Source: Eriocheir sinensis
Lineage: Eukaryota > Arthropoda > Malacostraca > Decapoda > Varunidae
DNA length: 64,000 bases
Assembly: GCF_024679095.1 (NCBI RefSeq)
Contig: NW_026112153.1
Span: 437,501-501,500, forward strand
Reading direction: 5' to 3'
Position numbers and translations under genes: made by a program. Every line of letters starts with the position of its first letter. The stretch's first letter is position 1. A model generated the notes under the pieces. That model was given only the letters and a program-made list of their open reading frames with translations, ran no database searches and was not told the origin of the DNA. This document shows positions 45,186-61,994 of the stretch, piece after piece.

Positions 45186-47410
45186 TTTTATAGAAATTTG
45201 CGTTATTTTATGTGTATTTGTATATGTTTTCTCATACAAATTTACATTATTTTATTGCTATTTTGTTTATTTATTTTGATACGAATTACATGATTATATG
45301 TGTATTTTGTACATATTTTTTATAAATATTTACATTACTTAATGTGTATTTTGTTTATATATTTTTAAACAAATTTACGTTATTATATGTATTTGTATAA
45401 ATATTTTGATACAAATTTACATTATTTTATGTATTTTCTATATACATTTCAATACAAATTTAGCCTATTTTATCTATATTTTGTATATCTATTTTCATAC
45501 AAATTTAATTATTCTGTGTATTTTTGCATATGTATTTTTATAAAAATATGCTTTATTTTATGGGTATTTTGCATCTTTATTTTCATACAAATTTACATTA
45601 TTTTATTGATATTCTGTGTATTTATTTTGATACGATTTTACATTATTCTATATATATTTTGTATATATATTTTATACAAATGTACGTTATTTTATGTGAA
45701 TTTGTTTTCATTTCATACAAATTTAAATTATTTTATGTGTATTTTGTACATGTATTTAAATAAAAATTTAACTAATTATATGTGTATTTTGTATATCTAT
45801 TTTCATACAAATTGAAATTAATTTTGTGTATTTTTGTATATATTTTTATACAAATTTTCGTAATTTTATGTGTATTTTGTATATTTATTTATTTTACAAA
45901 TATACATTCTTTTTCGGAATTTTGTTTATTTATTTTCATACGATTTTACATTATTTTAGGTGTATTTGATATATATATTTTTATACTTATTTACATCATT
46001 TTATATGTATTTTGAATATATATTTTCATAGAAATTTACTCTTCTTTATGTGTATTCGTATATATAATTTGATACAAATTTACATTATGTATGCTTATTT
46101 TGCATGTCTATTTCAATACAATTTTTTTTATTGTATGTGCCTTTTGTATATTTATTTTAATACAAATTAAATTATTCTATGTGTATTTTTGTATATATAT
46201 TTTAACAAATATGTGTTAATATATGGATATTTTGCATTTTATTTTCATACAAATTTACATTATTTTATTGATAGTCTGTTTATTTATTTTGATACGATTT
46301 TACATTATTCTATGTGTATTTTGTATATATATTTTCATACATATTTACATTATTTAATGTATATTTTGTATATATATTTTTTGGAAATTTACGTTATTTT
46401 ATGTGTATTTGTTTATATATTTTCATACAAATTTACATTATTTTATGTGTATTTTGTATATGTATTTCAGTACAAATTTGCCTAATTTTATGTGTACTTT
46501 GCATATCTATTTAAAAAAAATTAAATTATTTTTGAGTATTTTTGTATATATTTTTATACAAATTTTAGTTATTTTATTTGTATTTTTATATATAGTTTAA
46601 TACATATATACATTCTTTTAGTGGAATTTTTTTTATTTATTTTGATATGAATTTACATTATTTTATGTGTATTTTGCATATATATTTTTCTACGTTTTTA
46701 CATTATTTTAAATGTATTTTCTATATATATTTTCATAAAAATTTACGTTATTTTATAGTGTGTATTCGTATATATTTTGATACAAATTTACATTATTTTA
46801 TGTGTGTTTTGCATATCTATTTCAATACAAATTTACCTTATTGTATGTGTATTTTGTATATTTATTTTGATACAAATTTAACTATTTTATGTGTATTTTT
46901 CTATATATTTTTTTTTAAATATGAGTTATTTTATGGGTATTTTGCATCTTTATTTTTTAGAAATTTTTACATTACGTACATATTTTTTATACGTATTTAC
47001 ATTATTTAATGTGTATTTTGTTTATATATTTTTATACAAATTTACATTATTTTATGTATTTTGTATATTTATTTCAATTCACATTTAGCTTATTTTATAT
47101 CTCTTTTGTATATCTATTTTCATACAAATTTAATTATTTTTGTTTATTTTTGTATATAGTTTTATACAATTTTACGTTATTTTATGTGTATTTTGTATAT
47201 TTATATTTATACAAATACACATTCTTTTATTGGTATTTTGTTTATTTATTTTGATACGAGTTTACATTATTTTATGTGTATTTTGTATACATTTTCTTAT
47301 ACGTATTTACTTCATTTATTGTGTATTTTGTATATATATTTTATAGAAATCTACGTTATTTTATGTGTATTCGTATATATATTTTGAAACAAATTTACAT
47401 TGTTTTATAT

Positions 47411-47948
47411 GTATTTTGCATATCTATTTCAATACAAATTTACCTAATTGTATGTGCATTTTGTATATTTATTTTGATTCAAATTCAAATATTTTATGTG
47501 TATTTTGGTATATATATTTCTATAAAAAATGCGTTATTTAATGGGTATTTTGCATCTTAATTTTCATACAAATTTACATTATTTTATCAATATTCTGTGT
47601 ATATATTTTGATACGATTTTACATTATTCTATTTGTGTTTTGTATATATTTTTTTATACATATTTGCATTATTTAATGTGTATTTTGCATATGTATTTCA
47701 ATACAAATTTACCTAATTGTATGTGTATTTTGTATATTTATTTTGATTCAAATTCAAATATTTTATGTGTATTTTGGTAAATATATTTTTATAAAAAGTG
47801 CGTTATTTACTGTGTATTTTGCATCTTAATTTTCATACAAATTTACATTATTTTATCAATATTCTGTGTATATATTTTGATACGATTTTACATTATTCTA
47901 TTTGTGTTTTATATATATTTTTTTATATATATTTGCATTATTTAATGT
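47411..47948 (+). repeat. Six-monomer tandem duplication (269 bp period)
   Basis: A segment containing the private unit tail TTTTGATTCAAATTCAAAT (about 47472 and 47741) is repeated with a period of 269 bp, equal to six monomers. The copies share TTATCAATATTCTGTGTAT and CATATTTGCATTATTTAATG variants and differ at only a few sites, e.g. ATGGGTATT against CTGTGTATT near 47540 and 47809. Confidence 0.88.
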
Positions 47949-50900
47949 ATATTTTGTATATGTATTTCAATACAAATTTACGTAATTTTATGTGTATTTT
48001 GTATATATATTTTCATACAAATTTAAATTATTTTTGTGTATTTTTGTACATAGTTTTATAGAAATTTAGGTTATTTTATGTGTATTTCGTATATCTATTT
48101 TCATACAAATATACAGTCTTTTATTGATATTTGTTTTATTGATTTTGACGCGAATTTACATTATTTAATGTGTATTTTGTATATATATTTTTATACGTAT
48201 TTACATAATTTCATGTGTATTTTGTATATATATTTCTATAGAAATCTACGTTATTTTATCTGTTTTCGTATATATATTTTGAAAGAAATTTACTCTGTTT
48301 TATGTGTATTTAACATATTTTTTCAATACAAATTTACCTTATTGTATGTGCATTTTGTATATTTATTTTGATTCAAATTCAAATATTTTATGTGTATTCT
48401 TGTAAATGTTTTAAAAAAAATGCTTTATTTGATGGGTATTTTGCATCTTTATTTTCATACAAATTTCATTATTTTATTGATATTCTGTATATTTTTTTAA
48501 ATTCGATTTTACATTATTCTATGTGTATTTTGTATATATATTTTATACAAATGTACGTTTCTTTATGTGTTTTTGTTTTCATTTCATACAAATTTACATT
48601 ATTTTATGTGTATTTTGTACATGTATTTAAATACAAATTTAACTAATTATATGTATATTTTGTATATCTATTTTCATACAAATTGAAATTATTTTTGTGT
48701 ATTTTTCCATATATTTTTATGTAAATTTTCGTTATTTTATGTGTATTTTGTATATTTATTTTCCTACAAATACACGTTCTTTTATCGCAATTTTGTTTAT
48801 TTATTTTGATGCGAATTTACATTTGAATTTGAGGCATATTTGGTATATATACTTTTACAGTTATTTACATCATTTTATATGTATTTTGTATGTATATTTT
48901 CATAGAAATTTCCTCTATTTTATGAGTATTCGTATAAATTTTTGATACAAATTTACATTATTGATGTGTATTTTGCATATTTATTTCAATACAAATTTAC
49001 TTTATAGAATGTGCATTTTGTATATTTATTTTAATACAAATTTAATTATTTTATATTTATTTTTGTATATATATTTTTATTCAAATATGCGTTATTATAT
49101 GGGTATTTTGCATCTTTATTCTCATGCAAATTTACATTATTTTCTTGATATTCTGTTAATCTATTTTTATACGATTTTACATTATTATATGTGTATTTTG
49201 TATATATATTTTTATACATGTTTAAATTATTTAATGTAAATTTTGTATGAATATTTTATCCAAATTTATGTTATTTTATGTATATTTGTTTATATATTTT
49301 CATACAAATTTACATTATTTTATGAGGGTTTTGTATATGTAATTCAATACAAATTTGCCTAAATTTGTGTGTATTTTGCATATCTATTTTCAAACAAATT
49401 TAAATTATTTTTGTGTATTTTTGTATATATTTTTGTACAAATTTTAGCTATCTTATTTGTATTTTGTATATATATTTTCCTACAAATATACATTCTTTTA
49501 TTGGAATTTCGTTTATTTTTTATAGGAATTTACATTATTTTATGTGTATTTTGTATATATATTTTTCTACGTATTTATATTATTTTATGTGTATTTTTTA
49601 TATACATTTTCATAAAAATTTACGTTATTTTATTGTGTGTATTAGTATATAATTTTTTACAAATTTTATACAAATTCATGTTATTCTATGTGTATTTGTA
49701 TATATATTTTCATACAAATTTACATTATTTTATGTGAATTTTTTCATATATTTCATTACAAATTTACATTATTTTATGTTTATTTTGTATATTTATTTCA
49801 TTCAATTTTAAATTATTTTATGTGTATATTTATATTTGTATTTAGATTATTTTATGTGTATTTTCAATATATATTCTCATCCAAAATTACATTATTTTAT
49901 TGTTTTTTTGTTAATATTATTCGATACGAATTTAGATTATTTCATAGGTATTTTGTATACATATTTTTATACGCATTTACATTATTTAATGTGTGTTTTG
50001 TATATTTATTTTTATGGAAATTAATTTTTTTTATGTGCATTTTTGTACATATATTTTTATTGAAATTTGCATTATTTTATGTATTTTGTATAAGTTTTCT
50101 CATACAAATTTACATTATTTGATTGGTATTTTGTTTATTTATTTTGATACGAATTACATGATTATTTGTATATTTTGTACATATTTTTTTATACGTATTT
50201 ACATTATTTAAAGTGTATTTTTTTATATATATTTCTATACAAATTTACGTCATTATATGTGTATTTGTATAAATATTTTGATACAAATTTACATTATTTT
50301 ATGTATGTTGTATATATATTTCAATTCAAATTTAGCTTATTTTATGTGTATTTTGTATATCTATTTTCATACAAATTTCATTACGTCTGTGGATTTTTGT
50401 ATATAGTTTTATATAAATTTACGTTATTTTATGTGTATTTTGTATATTTATATTCATACAAATACACATTCTTTTATTAGTATTTTGCTTATTTATTTTG
50501 ATACGAATTTACATTATTTTATGTGTATTTTTATATATATTTTTTTATATGTATTTACTTCATTTTATGTGTATTTTGTACATTTTTTTTTATAGAAATC
50601 TACGTTTTCTTATGTGTATTCGTATATATATTTTGAAACAAATTTACATTGTTTTATATGTATTTTGCATATCTATTTCAATACAAATTTACCTTATTAT
50701 ATGTGCATTTTGTATATTTATTTTAATACAAATTCAAATATTTTATGTGTGTTTTGGTATATATATTTTTATAAAAAAAAATGCGTTATTTTATGGGTAT
50801 TTTGTATTTTAATTTTCATACAAATTTATATTATTTTATCAACATTCTGTTTTTTTATGCGATTTTACATTATTCGATTTGTCTTTTGTATATATATTTT

Positions 50901-51013
50901 TTATACATATTTACATTATTTATTGTGTATTTTGTATATATATTTTATACAAATTTACGTTATTTTATGTATTTGTTTATATATTTTCATTCAAATTTAC
51001 ATTATTTTATGTG

Positions 51014-51031
51014 TATTTTGTATACAAAATA
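51014..51031. other. Orientation switch, block 7 to 8, perfect 18-bp palindrome
   Basis: TATTTTGTATACAAAATA reads the same on both strands. It joins the two arms of the monomer dyad (TTTGTAT and ATACAAA) with the usual 10-bp loop missing. On both sides lie inverted copies of the same monomer series. Confidence 0.9.
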
Positions 51032-54000
51032 TCAATAAAAGAATGTCAATTTGTATGAAAATAAATATACAAAATACACATAAAATTAGGTAAATTTGTA
51101 TTGAAATACATTTACAAAATACACATAAAATAATGTAAATTTGAATGAAAATATATAAACAAATGCACTTAAAATAACGTAGATTTGTATGAAATATATA
51201 TACAAAATACACATTAAATAATGTAAATATGTATAAAAAAATATATACAAAGCACAAATAGAATAATGTAAAGTCGTATTAAAATAAATACCCAGAATAT
51301 TAATAAAATAATATAAATTTGTATGAAAATTAAGATGCAAAATACCCATAAAATAGCGCTTTTTTAATAAAAATATATATACCAATGCACACATAAAATA
51401 TTTGAATTTGTATTAAAATAAATATACAAAATGCACATACAATAAGGTAAATTTGTATTGAAATAGATATGCAAAATACATATAAAACAATGTAAATTTG
51501 TTTCAAGATATATATACGAATACACATAAAATAACGTAGATTTCTATAAAAATATATATACAAAATTTGTTGGAAAATATATATAATAATAAACATAAAA
51601 AAACGTAAATTTCTATAAAAATATATATAAAAAATACACATAAAATGATGTAAATACGCATAAAAATATGTATATAGAAAAAACACATAAAATAATGTAA
51701 ATTCGTACCAAAATAAATAAGCAAAATACCAATAGAAGAATGTGAATTTGAATGAAAATAAATATACAAACTATACATAAAATAACGTAAATTTGTATAA
51801 AACTATATACAAAAATACACCGAAGTAATTTAAATTTGTATGAAAATAGATATACAAAATATATATAAAATAAACTAAATTTGTATTGAAATATATATAT
51901 ATAAAATACATAAAATAATGTATATTTGTATTAAAATAATTAAACAAAAACGCATAAAAAAACGTAAATTTCTTTTAAAATATATAAACAAAATACACAT
52001 TAAATAATGAAAATACGTATACATAATATATAAAAAATACATAAACAAAATAATAATAAAAAAAGTGTAAATTTGTATGAAAAAATATATACAAAATACA
52101 CATAAAATGACGCAAATTTCTATAAAAATATATGTACAAAAAAGCACATCAAATACTTTAAATTTGTATGAAAATAAATAAACAAAATACACATAAAATA
52201 AGGCAAATTTGTAATAAAAAAAAGTACAGAATACACTTAAAATAATGTAAATTTATTTAAAAACAACAACACAAATGCACATAAAATGACATAAAATTGT
52301 ATAAAAAATATATATGCAAAACACACATTAAATAATGTAAATGCGTATAAAAATATGTATAGAAAATACACATGAAATAATATAAATTCGTATCGAAATA
52401 AATGAACAAAATACCGATAAAATAATGTAATTTTGAATGAAAATATATATAGAAAATACATATAAAATAACGTAAATACAAATAAATATATACACATAAA
52501 ATAATTTAAATTTGAATGAAAATAAATATAAAAATAAACATAAAATAAGGCAAATTTGTAATGAAATATATATACAAAATACACATAAAATAATGTAGAT
52601 TTGTTTCAAAATATATATACGAATACACATAAAATAACTTAGATTTCTATAGAAATATATACACAAAATACATATGAAATTATGTAAATACGAATAAAAA
52701 TATATACAAAAAATACACATTAAATAATGTAAATTCGTGTCAAAATAAATAAACAAAATATCAATTAAAGAATGTGTATTTGTATGAAAATACATATACA
52801 AAATACACATAAAATAATGTAAATTTGTATAAAACTATATACAAAAATACACAAAAATAATTTAAATTTGTATGAAAATAAATATACAAAATACACATAA
52901 AATTAGGTAAATTTGTATTTAAATACATATACAAAATACACATAAAATTATGTAAATTTGAATGAAAATATATCAACAAATACACTTAAATTAACGTAAA
53001 TTTCTATAAAATATATATACAAAATACTCATTAAATAATGTAAATATGTATAAAAAAATATATACAAAACACAAATACAATAATGTAAAATCGCATCAAA
53101 ATAAATACACTGAATATTAATAAAATAACGTAAATATGTATGAAAGTAAAGATGCAAAATACCCATAAAATAATGCATTTTTTATAAAAATATATATACC
53201 AAAATACATATAAAATATTTAAATTTGTATTACAATAAATATATGAAATGCACATACAATTAGGTAAATTTGTATTGAAATAGATATGCAAAATACATAT
53301 AAAACAATGTAAATTTGTTTCAAAATATATATATACGAATACACATAAAACAACGTAGATTTCTATAAAAAATATATTTACAAAATAGATATAAAATTAA
53401 GTAAATACGTATAAGAAAATGTATACAAAATACACATAAAACAATGTAAATTCGTATCAAAAATAAATAAACAAAATACCAATAAAAGAATGTGTATTTG
53501 TATAAATATAAATATAAAAAATACACATAAAATAACGAAAAATTGTATAAAACTATATACAAAAATAAACAAAAATATTTAAATTTGTATGAAAATAGAT
53601 ATACAAAAGACACATAAAATAAGCTAAATTTGAATTGAAATAGATATACAGAATATTTAAAAAATGTAAATTTGTATCAAAATATTTATTCAAATACACA
53701 GATAATAACGTAAATTTGTATAAAAATATATAAACCAAATACACATTAAATAATGTAAATACATATAAAAAATATGTACGTAATGTAAAATTTTTTTAAA
53801 ATATAGATGCAAAATACCCATAAAATAACTCATATTTAAAAATATATATACAAAAATACCCATAAAATAAGTAAATTTGTATTAAAATAAAAATACAAAA
53901 TACACACACAATAAGGTAAATTTGTATTGAAATAGATATGCAAAATACACATAAAATAATGTAAATTTGTATAAAATATATACGAATACACACAATAAAA

Positions 54001-55560
54001 TAACGTAATTTTTTATGAAAATAGATATACAAAATACATATAAAATAATGTATATATGTTGAAAAATATATATACAAAATACTCATAAAACAATGTAAAT
54101 TTGTTTCAAAATATATATACGAATACACATAAAATAACGTAGATTTCTTTAGAAATATAGATACAAAATACACATGAAATGATGTAAATACGTATAAAAA
54201 TATATATACACAATACATATTAAATAATGTAAATTCGTGTCAAAATAAATAAACAAAAAACCAATAAAAGAATGTGTATTTGTATGAAAATAGATATACA
54301 AAATACACATAAAATATTGTAAAGTGTATAAAACTCTATACAAAAATACATAAAAAATAATTTAAATTTGAATGAAAATAAATATACAAAATACACATAA
54401 AATTAGGTAAATTTGTATTGAAATACATATACAAAATAGACATAAAATAATGTAAATTTGAATGAAAATATATAAACAAATACACTTAAAATAACGTAAA
54501 TTTGTAAGAAATATATATACAAAATACACATTAGATAATGTAAATATCTAAAAAAAAATATATATACAAAACACAAATAGAATAATGTAAAATCGTATCA
54601 AAATAAATACACAGAGTATTAATAAAATAATGTAAATTTGTATGAAAATAAAGATGCAAAATACCCATAAAATAACTCAAATAAAAAAAAAACATATATT
54701 CAAAAATATACATCAAATAGTTAAATTTATATCAAAATAAATATACAAAATACACATACAATCAGGTAAATTTGTATTGAAATGGATATGCAAAATACAC
54801 ATAAAATAATGTAAATTTGTATAAAAATATATACGAATACATACAATAAAATAACGTAAATTTTTATGAAAATATATATACAAAATACACATAAAATAAT
54901 GTAAATACTTAGAAAAATATATATACAAAATATACATATAATAATGTAAATTCGTATGAAAATAAATAAACAAAATTCCACTAAAAGAATGTATATTTGT
55001 AGGAAAATATATATACAAAATACAAATAAAATAACTAAAATTTGTATAAAAATATATACAAAAATACACAAAAATAATTTAAATTTGTTTGAAAATAGAT
55101 GTGCAAAATACACATAAAATTAGGCAAATTTGTTTTGAAATACATATACAAAATACACATAAAATAACTTAAATTTCCATCAAATATACATATAAAATAT
55201 ACATTAAATAATGTAAATATGTATAAAAAATATATATACTAAATACACATAGAATAACGTAGAATCGTATCAAAATAAATAAACAGAATATCAATAAAAT
55301 AATGTAAATTTGTATGAAAATAAAGATGCAAAATACCCATATAATAACGCATATTTGTTTAAAAATATATATACAAAAATACACATAAAATAAATTAATT
55401 TGTATTAAAATAAATATACAAAAGGCACATACAATAAAGAAAATTTGTATTGAAATAGATATGCAAAATAAACATAAATAATGTAAATTTATATCAAAAT
55501 ATATATACGAATGCACATAAAATAGAGTAAATTTTTATAAAAATATAAATAAAAATATCT

Positions 55561-55656
<96 letters not shown>
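55561..55656. repeat. (AT)n microsatellite, 96 bp
   Basis: AT tract with an extra A at about 55573-55575. It is preceded by a degraded stretch (55530-55560) of TATAAATAAAAATATC and followed by CATATACACC. Confidence 0.95.
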
Positions 55657-55658
<2 letters not shown>

Positions 55659-58512
55659 TATACACCTAAAATAATGTAAATTCGTATCAAAATAAATAAA
55701 CAAAATTCCGATAAAAGAATGTATATTTGTAGGAAAATAAATATTCAAAATACACAAAATTACGAAAATTTGTATAAAAATATATACAAAAATACACAAA
55801 ATTAATTTCAATTTGTATGAAAATAGATATACAATATACACATATAATTAGTTACATTTGTATTTAAATACATGTACAAAATACACATAAAATAATGTAA
55901 ATTTGTATGAAATGAAAACATATACACATAAAATAACATACATTTGTATAAAATATATATACAAAATACACATATATTAATGTAAAATCGTATCAAAATA
56001 AATACACAGAATATCAATAAAATAATGTAAATTTGTATGAAAATAAAGATGCAAAATACCCATAAAATAAAGCATATTTTTATAAAAATACATATACAAA
56101 AATACAAATAGAATAATTACATTTGTTTTAAAATTAATATACAAAATGCACATACAATAAGGTAAATTTGTATTGAAAGAATATGCAAAATACACATAAA
56201 ACGGTGTAAATTTGTTTCAAAATATATATACGAATACACATAAAATAACGTAGATTTCTATAGAAATATATATATACAAAATACACATTAAATAATGTAA
56301 ATTCACGTCAAAATAAATAAACAAAATATCAATAAAGGAATGTGTATTTTTATGAAAATAGATATACAAAATACACATAAAATATTGTAAATTTGTATAA
56401 AAATCTATTCAAAAATACACAAAAAATAATTTAAATTTGAATGAAAATAAATATACAAAATAGACATAAAATAATGTAAATTTAAACGAAAATATATAAA
56501 CAAATACACTTAAAATAACGTAAATTTGTATAAAATTAATATAAAAAATACAAATTAAATTATGTAAATATGTATAAAAAATATATACAAAACACAAATA
56601 GAATAGTGTAAAATCGTATCAAAACAAATACACAGAATATTAATAAAATAATGAAAATTTGTATGAAAATAAAGCAGTAAAATTCCCATAAAATAGCGCA
56701 TTTTTTATAAAAATATATATACAAAATAAACATTAAATAATGTAAATATATACAAAAAACAAAAAGAATAATGTAAAATCGTATGAAAATAGATACACAG
56801 AATATTAATAAAATAATGTAAATTTGTATGAAAATAAAGCTGCAAAATTCCCATAAAATACCGCATTTTTTATAAAAAATATATATAACAAAATACACAT
56901 AAAATATTTAAATTTGTATAGAAATAAATATACAAAATGCACATACAATAAGGTAAATTTGTATTGAAAGATATATGCAAAAATACATATAAAACAATGT
57001 AAATTTGTTTCAAAATATATATACGAATACACATAAAATAACGTAAATTTCTATAAAAATATATATACAAAATACACATAAAATTAAGTAAATACGTATA
57101 AAAAAATGTATACAAAATACACATAAAATAATGTAAATTCGAATCAAAATAAATAAACAAAATACCAATAAAAGAATGTGTATTTGTATAAATATAAATA
57201 TACAAAATACACATAAAATAACGTAAATTTGTATAAAACTATATACAAAAATACACAAAAGTAATTAAATTTGTATGAAAATAGATATACAAAATACACA
57301 TAAAATAAGCTAAATTTGAATTGAAATATATATACAAAATACATAAAATAATGTAAGTTTGTATGAAAATATTTATAGAAATACACATATAATTACGTAA
57401 ATTTGTATAAAAATATATAAACAAAATACTCATTAAATACTTTAAATACGTATAAAAAATATGTACAAAATACATATATAATAATGTAATTCGTATCAAA
57501 ATAAATAAACAAAATACCAATAAATTAATGTAAATTTGTATGAGAAAACATATACAAAATACACATAAAATAACGCTAATTTTTATTAAAAATATGTACA
57601 AAAATGCACGTAAAATAAAGTAAATTTGCATAAAAATATATATACAAAAAACACATTAAATAATGTAAATGAGTATAAAGATATGTATACAAAATACCTA
57701 TGAAATAATCTAAATTCGTATTGAATTAAATTAATAAAATACCGATAAAATAATGTCATTATGGATGAAAATATATTTAAAAAATACACATAAAATAACC
57801 TAAATACAAATACAAATATACACATAAAATAATTGAAAATTGAATGAAATAAATATACAAAATAAACATAAAACAAGGTAAATTTGTAATGAAATATTGG
57901 TACAAAATACACATAAAATAGGGTCAATTTGTATGAAAAATACATACAAATACACATAAAATAACATGAATTTGTATAAAATATATATATTCAAAATAAA
58001 CATTAAATAATGTAAGTGCGTATAAAAATATATATATACAAAGTACATATAAAATAATGTAAATTCGGTTCAAAATAAATCAACAAAATACCAATAAAAT
58101 AATATATATTTGAATGAAAATAGATCTACAAAATACACATAACATAACTAAAATTTGTTTTAAAATATATACAAAAATACCCAGAAATAATTTGAATTTG
58201 TATGAAAATAGATATACAAAATACACATAAAACTAGGTAAATTTCTTTTGAAATATATATACAAAATACCCATAAAATATTGTAAATTTGTGTCAAAATA
58301 TCTAAACAAATACACATTAAATAATGTAAATTTGTATAATATATGTATACAAAATACACATTGAATAATGGAAAAATGTATAAAAAATTTATACAAAATA
58401 CATATAGAATAATGTAAAATCGTATCAAAATAAATGAGCAGAATATCAATAAAATAATGTAAATTTCTATGAAAATAAAGATGCAAAATACCCATAAAAT
58501 AACGGATATTTG

Positions 58513-58751
<239 letters not shown>

Positions 58752-61700
58752 AAATAATTAAATTTGTATTAAAATAAATATACAAAATGCACGTACAATA
58801 AGGTAAATTTGTATTGAAATAGTTATGCAAAATACACATCAAATAATGTAGATTTGTATTAAAATATATATACGAAAACACATAATATAAAGTAAATTTC
58901 TATGAAAATATATATACAAAATACACATAAAATAAGGTAAATTCGTCTCAAATTCAATAAACTAAATTTCAATAAAAGAATGTATATATGTAGGAAAATA
59001 AATATACAAAATAATATATAAAATAACTAAAATTTGTATAAAAATATATACAAAAACACACAAAAATAATTTCAATTTGTATTTAAATAGATATAAAAAA
59101 TACACATAAAATTTAGTAAATTTGTATTGAAATACATATACAAAATACACATAAAATAATGTAAATTTGTAGGAAAATATATAAACAAATAGACATAAAG
59201 TAGCATATATTTGTATAAAATATATATAGAAAATGCACTTTAAATAATGTAAATATGTAAAATAAAATACATACAAAGAATAATGTAAAATCGTATCAAA
59301 ATAAATACACAGAATATCAATAAAATAATGTAAATTTGTATGATAATAAAGATGCAAAATACCCTTAAGAAAAGCATATTTTTATAAAAATATGTATACA
59401 AAAACACATCAAATAATTAAATTTGTATTAAAATAAATATACAAAATGCACATACAATATGGTAAATTTGTATTGAAATAGATATGCAAAACACACATAA
59501 AACAATGTAAATTTATTTCAAAATGTATATACGATTACACATAAAAAAACGTAAATTTCTATAAAAATATATATAAAAAATAAATTATTAATAAATAAAT
59601 AAATTTGTATGAAAATAAATATACAAAATACACATAAAATTAAGTAAATTTGTATTGAAATACATACACAAAATACACAAAAAATAATGTAAATTTGATT
59701 GAAAATATATAAACAAATACACTTTAAATAACGTAAATTTGTATAAAATATATATACAAAATACACATTAAATAATGCAACTATGTATGAAAAACATATA
59801 TACAAAACACAAATAGAATAGTGTAAAATCGTATCAAAATAAATACACAGAATATTAATAAAATAATGTAAATTTGTATGAAAATAAAGATGCAAAATAC
59901 CCATAAAATAACGCATTTTTTATAAAATATATATATACCAAAATACACATAAAATATTTAAATTTGTATTAAAATAAATATACAAAATCATTAAGGTAAA
60001 TTTGTATTGAAATAGACATGCAAAATACATATAAATTAATGTAAATTTGCTTCAAAATATATATACGAATACACAAAATAACGTAGATTTCTATAAAAAT
60101 ATATATACAAAATACACATAAAGTGAAGCAAATACGTATAAAAAAATGAAATTCAAAATACACATATAAATTTGTATGAAAATATATATACAAATACACA
60201 TAAAATCACATGAATTTGAATAAAATTTGTATAGAAAAATATATATACAAAATACACATAAAATAATGTAAATTCGTATCAAAATAAATAAACAAAATTC
60301 CAATAAAAGAATGTATATTTGTAGGAAAATATATATACAAAATACAAATAAAATAACTAAAATCTGTATAAAAATATATACAAAAATACACAAAAATAAT
60401 TTAAATTTGTTTGAAAATAGATATGCAAAATACACATAAAATTAGGCAAATTTGCATTGAGATACATATACAAAATACACATAAAATAATGTAAATTTGT
60501 ATGAAAATATATAAACAAATAAACATAAAATAACGTAAATTTGGATAAAATATATATACAAAATAAACATTAAATATAAATATGTATAAAAAAATATATA
60601 CAAAATACACATAGAATGATGTTAAATCGTACCAAAATAAATAAACCGAATATAAATAAAATAATGTAAATTTGTATGAAAATAAAGATGCAAAATACCC
60701 ATATAATAACGCATATTTGCGTAAAAATATATATACAAAAATACACATCAAATAATTTAATTTGTATTAAAATAAATATACAAACTGCACATACAATAAA
60801 GTAAATTTGTATTGAAATAGATATGCAAAATACACATAAATAATATAAATTTGTATCAAAATATATACTAATACACATAAAATAGGGTAAATATCTATGA
60901 AAATATACATACAAAATACATGCAAAAGGATGTAAATAAGTATAAAAATATATATACCATATACACCTAAAATAATGTAAACAAAACTCCGATTAAAGAA
61001 CGTATATTTGTAGGAAAATAAATATACAAAATACACATAAAAAACGAAAATTTGTATAAAAATAAATACAAAAAAAAACACCAAAATAATTTCAATTTGT
61101 TTGAAAATAGAAATACAAAATACACATAAAACTAGGTAAATTTGTATTTAAATACATGTACAAAATACACATAAAATAATGTAAATTTGTATGAAATGAA
61201 AACAAATACACATAAAATACCGTACATTTGTATAATATATATATACAAAATACACATAGAATAATGTAAAATCGTATCAAAATAAATACACAGAATATCA
61301 AGAAAATAATGTAAATTTGTATGAAAATAAAGATGCAAAATACCCATAAAATAAAGCATTTTTTTTTTAAATACATATACAAATATACACATATTATAAT
61401 TAAATTTCTATTAAAATTAATATACAAAATGCACATACAATAAGGTAAATTTGTATTGAAAAAAAATATGCAAAATACACATAAAACAGTGTAAATTTGT
61501 TTCAAAATATATATACGAATACACATAAAATAACGTAGATATCTATAGAAATATATATAAAAAATACACATGAATTGACGTATAAAAATATATATATACA
61601 AAATACATATTAAATAATGTAAATTCGCGTCAAAATAAATAAACAAAATATCAATAAAAGAATGTGTATTTTTATGAAAATAGATAATACACATGAAATA

Positions 61701-61891
61701 ACCTAAATTTGTATAAAACTATATACAAAAATACACAAAAATAATTTAAATTTGTATGAAAATAAATATACAAAATACACATAAAATTAGGTAAATTTGT
61801 ATTAAAATACATATACAAAATACACATAAAATAATGTAAATTTGAATGAAAATACATAAACAAATACACTTAAAATAATGTAAATTTGTAT

Positions 61892-61994
<103 letters not shown>

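Noticed and set aside
44807..45190. Target-site duplication of the SINE
   Set aside because: Only ATTT or ATTTT is shared by the edges, which is not meaningful in this AT-rich context.
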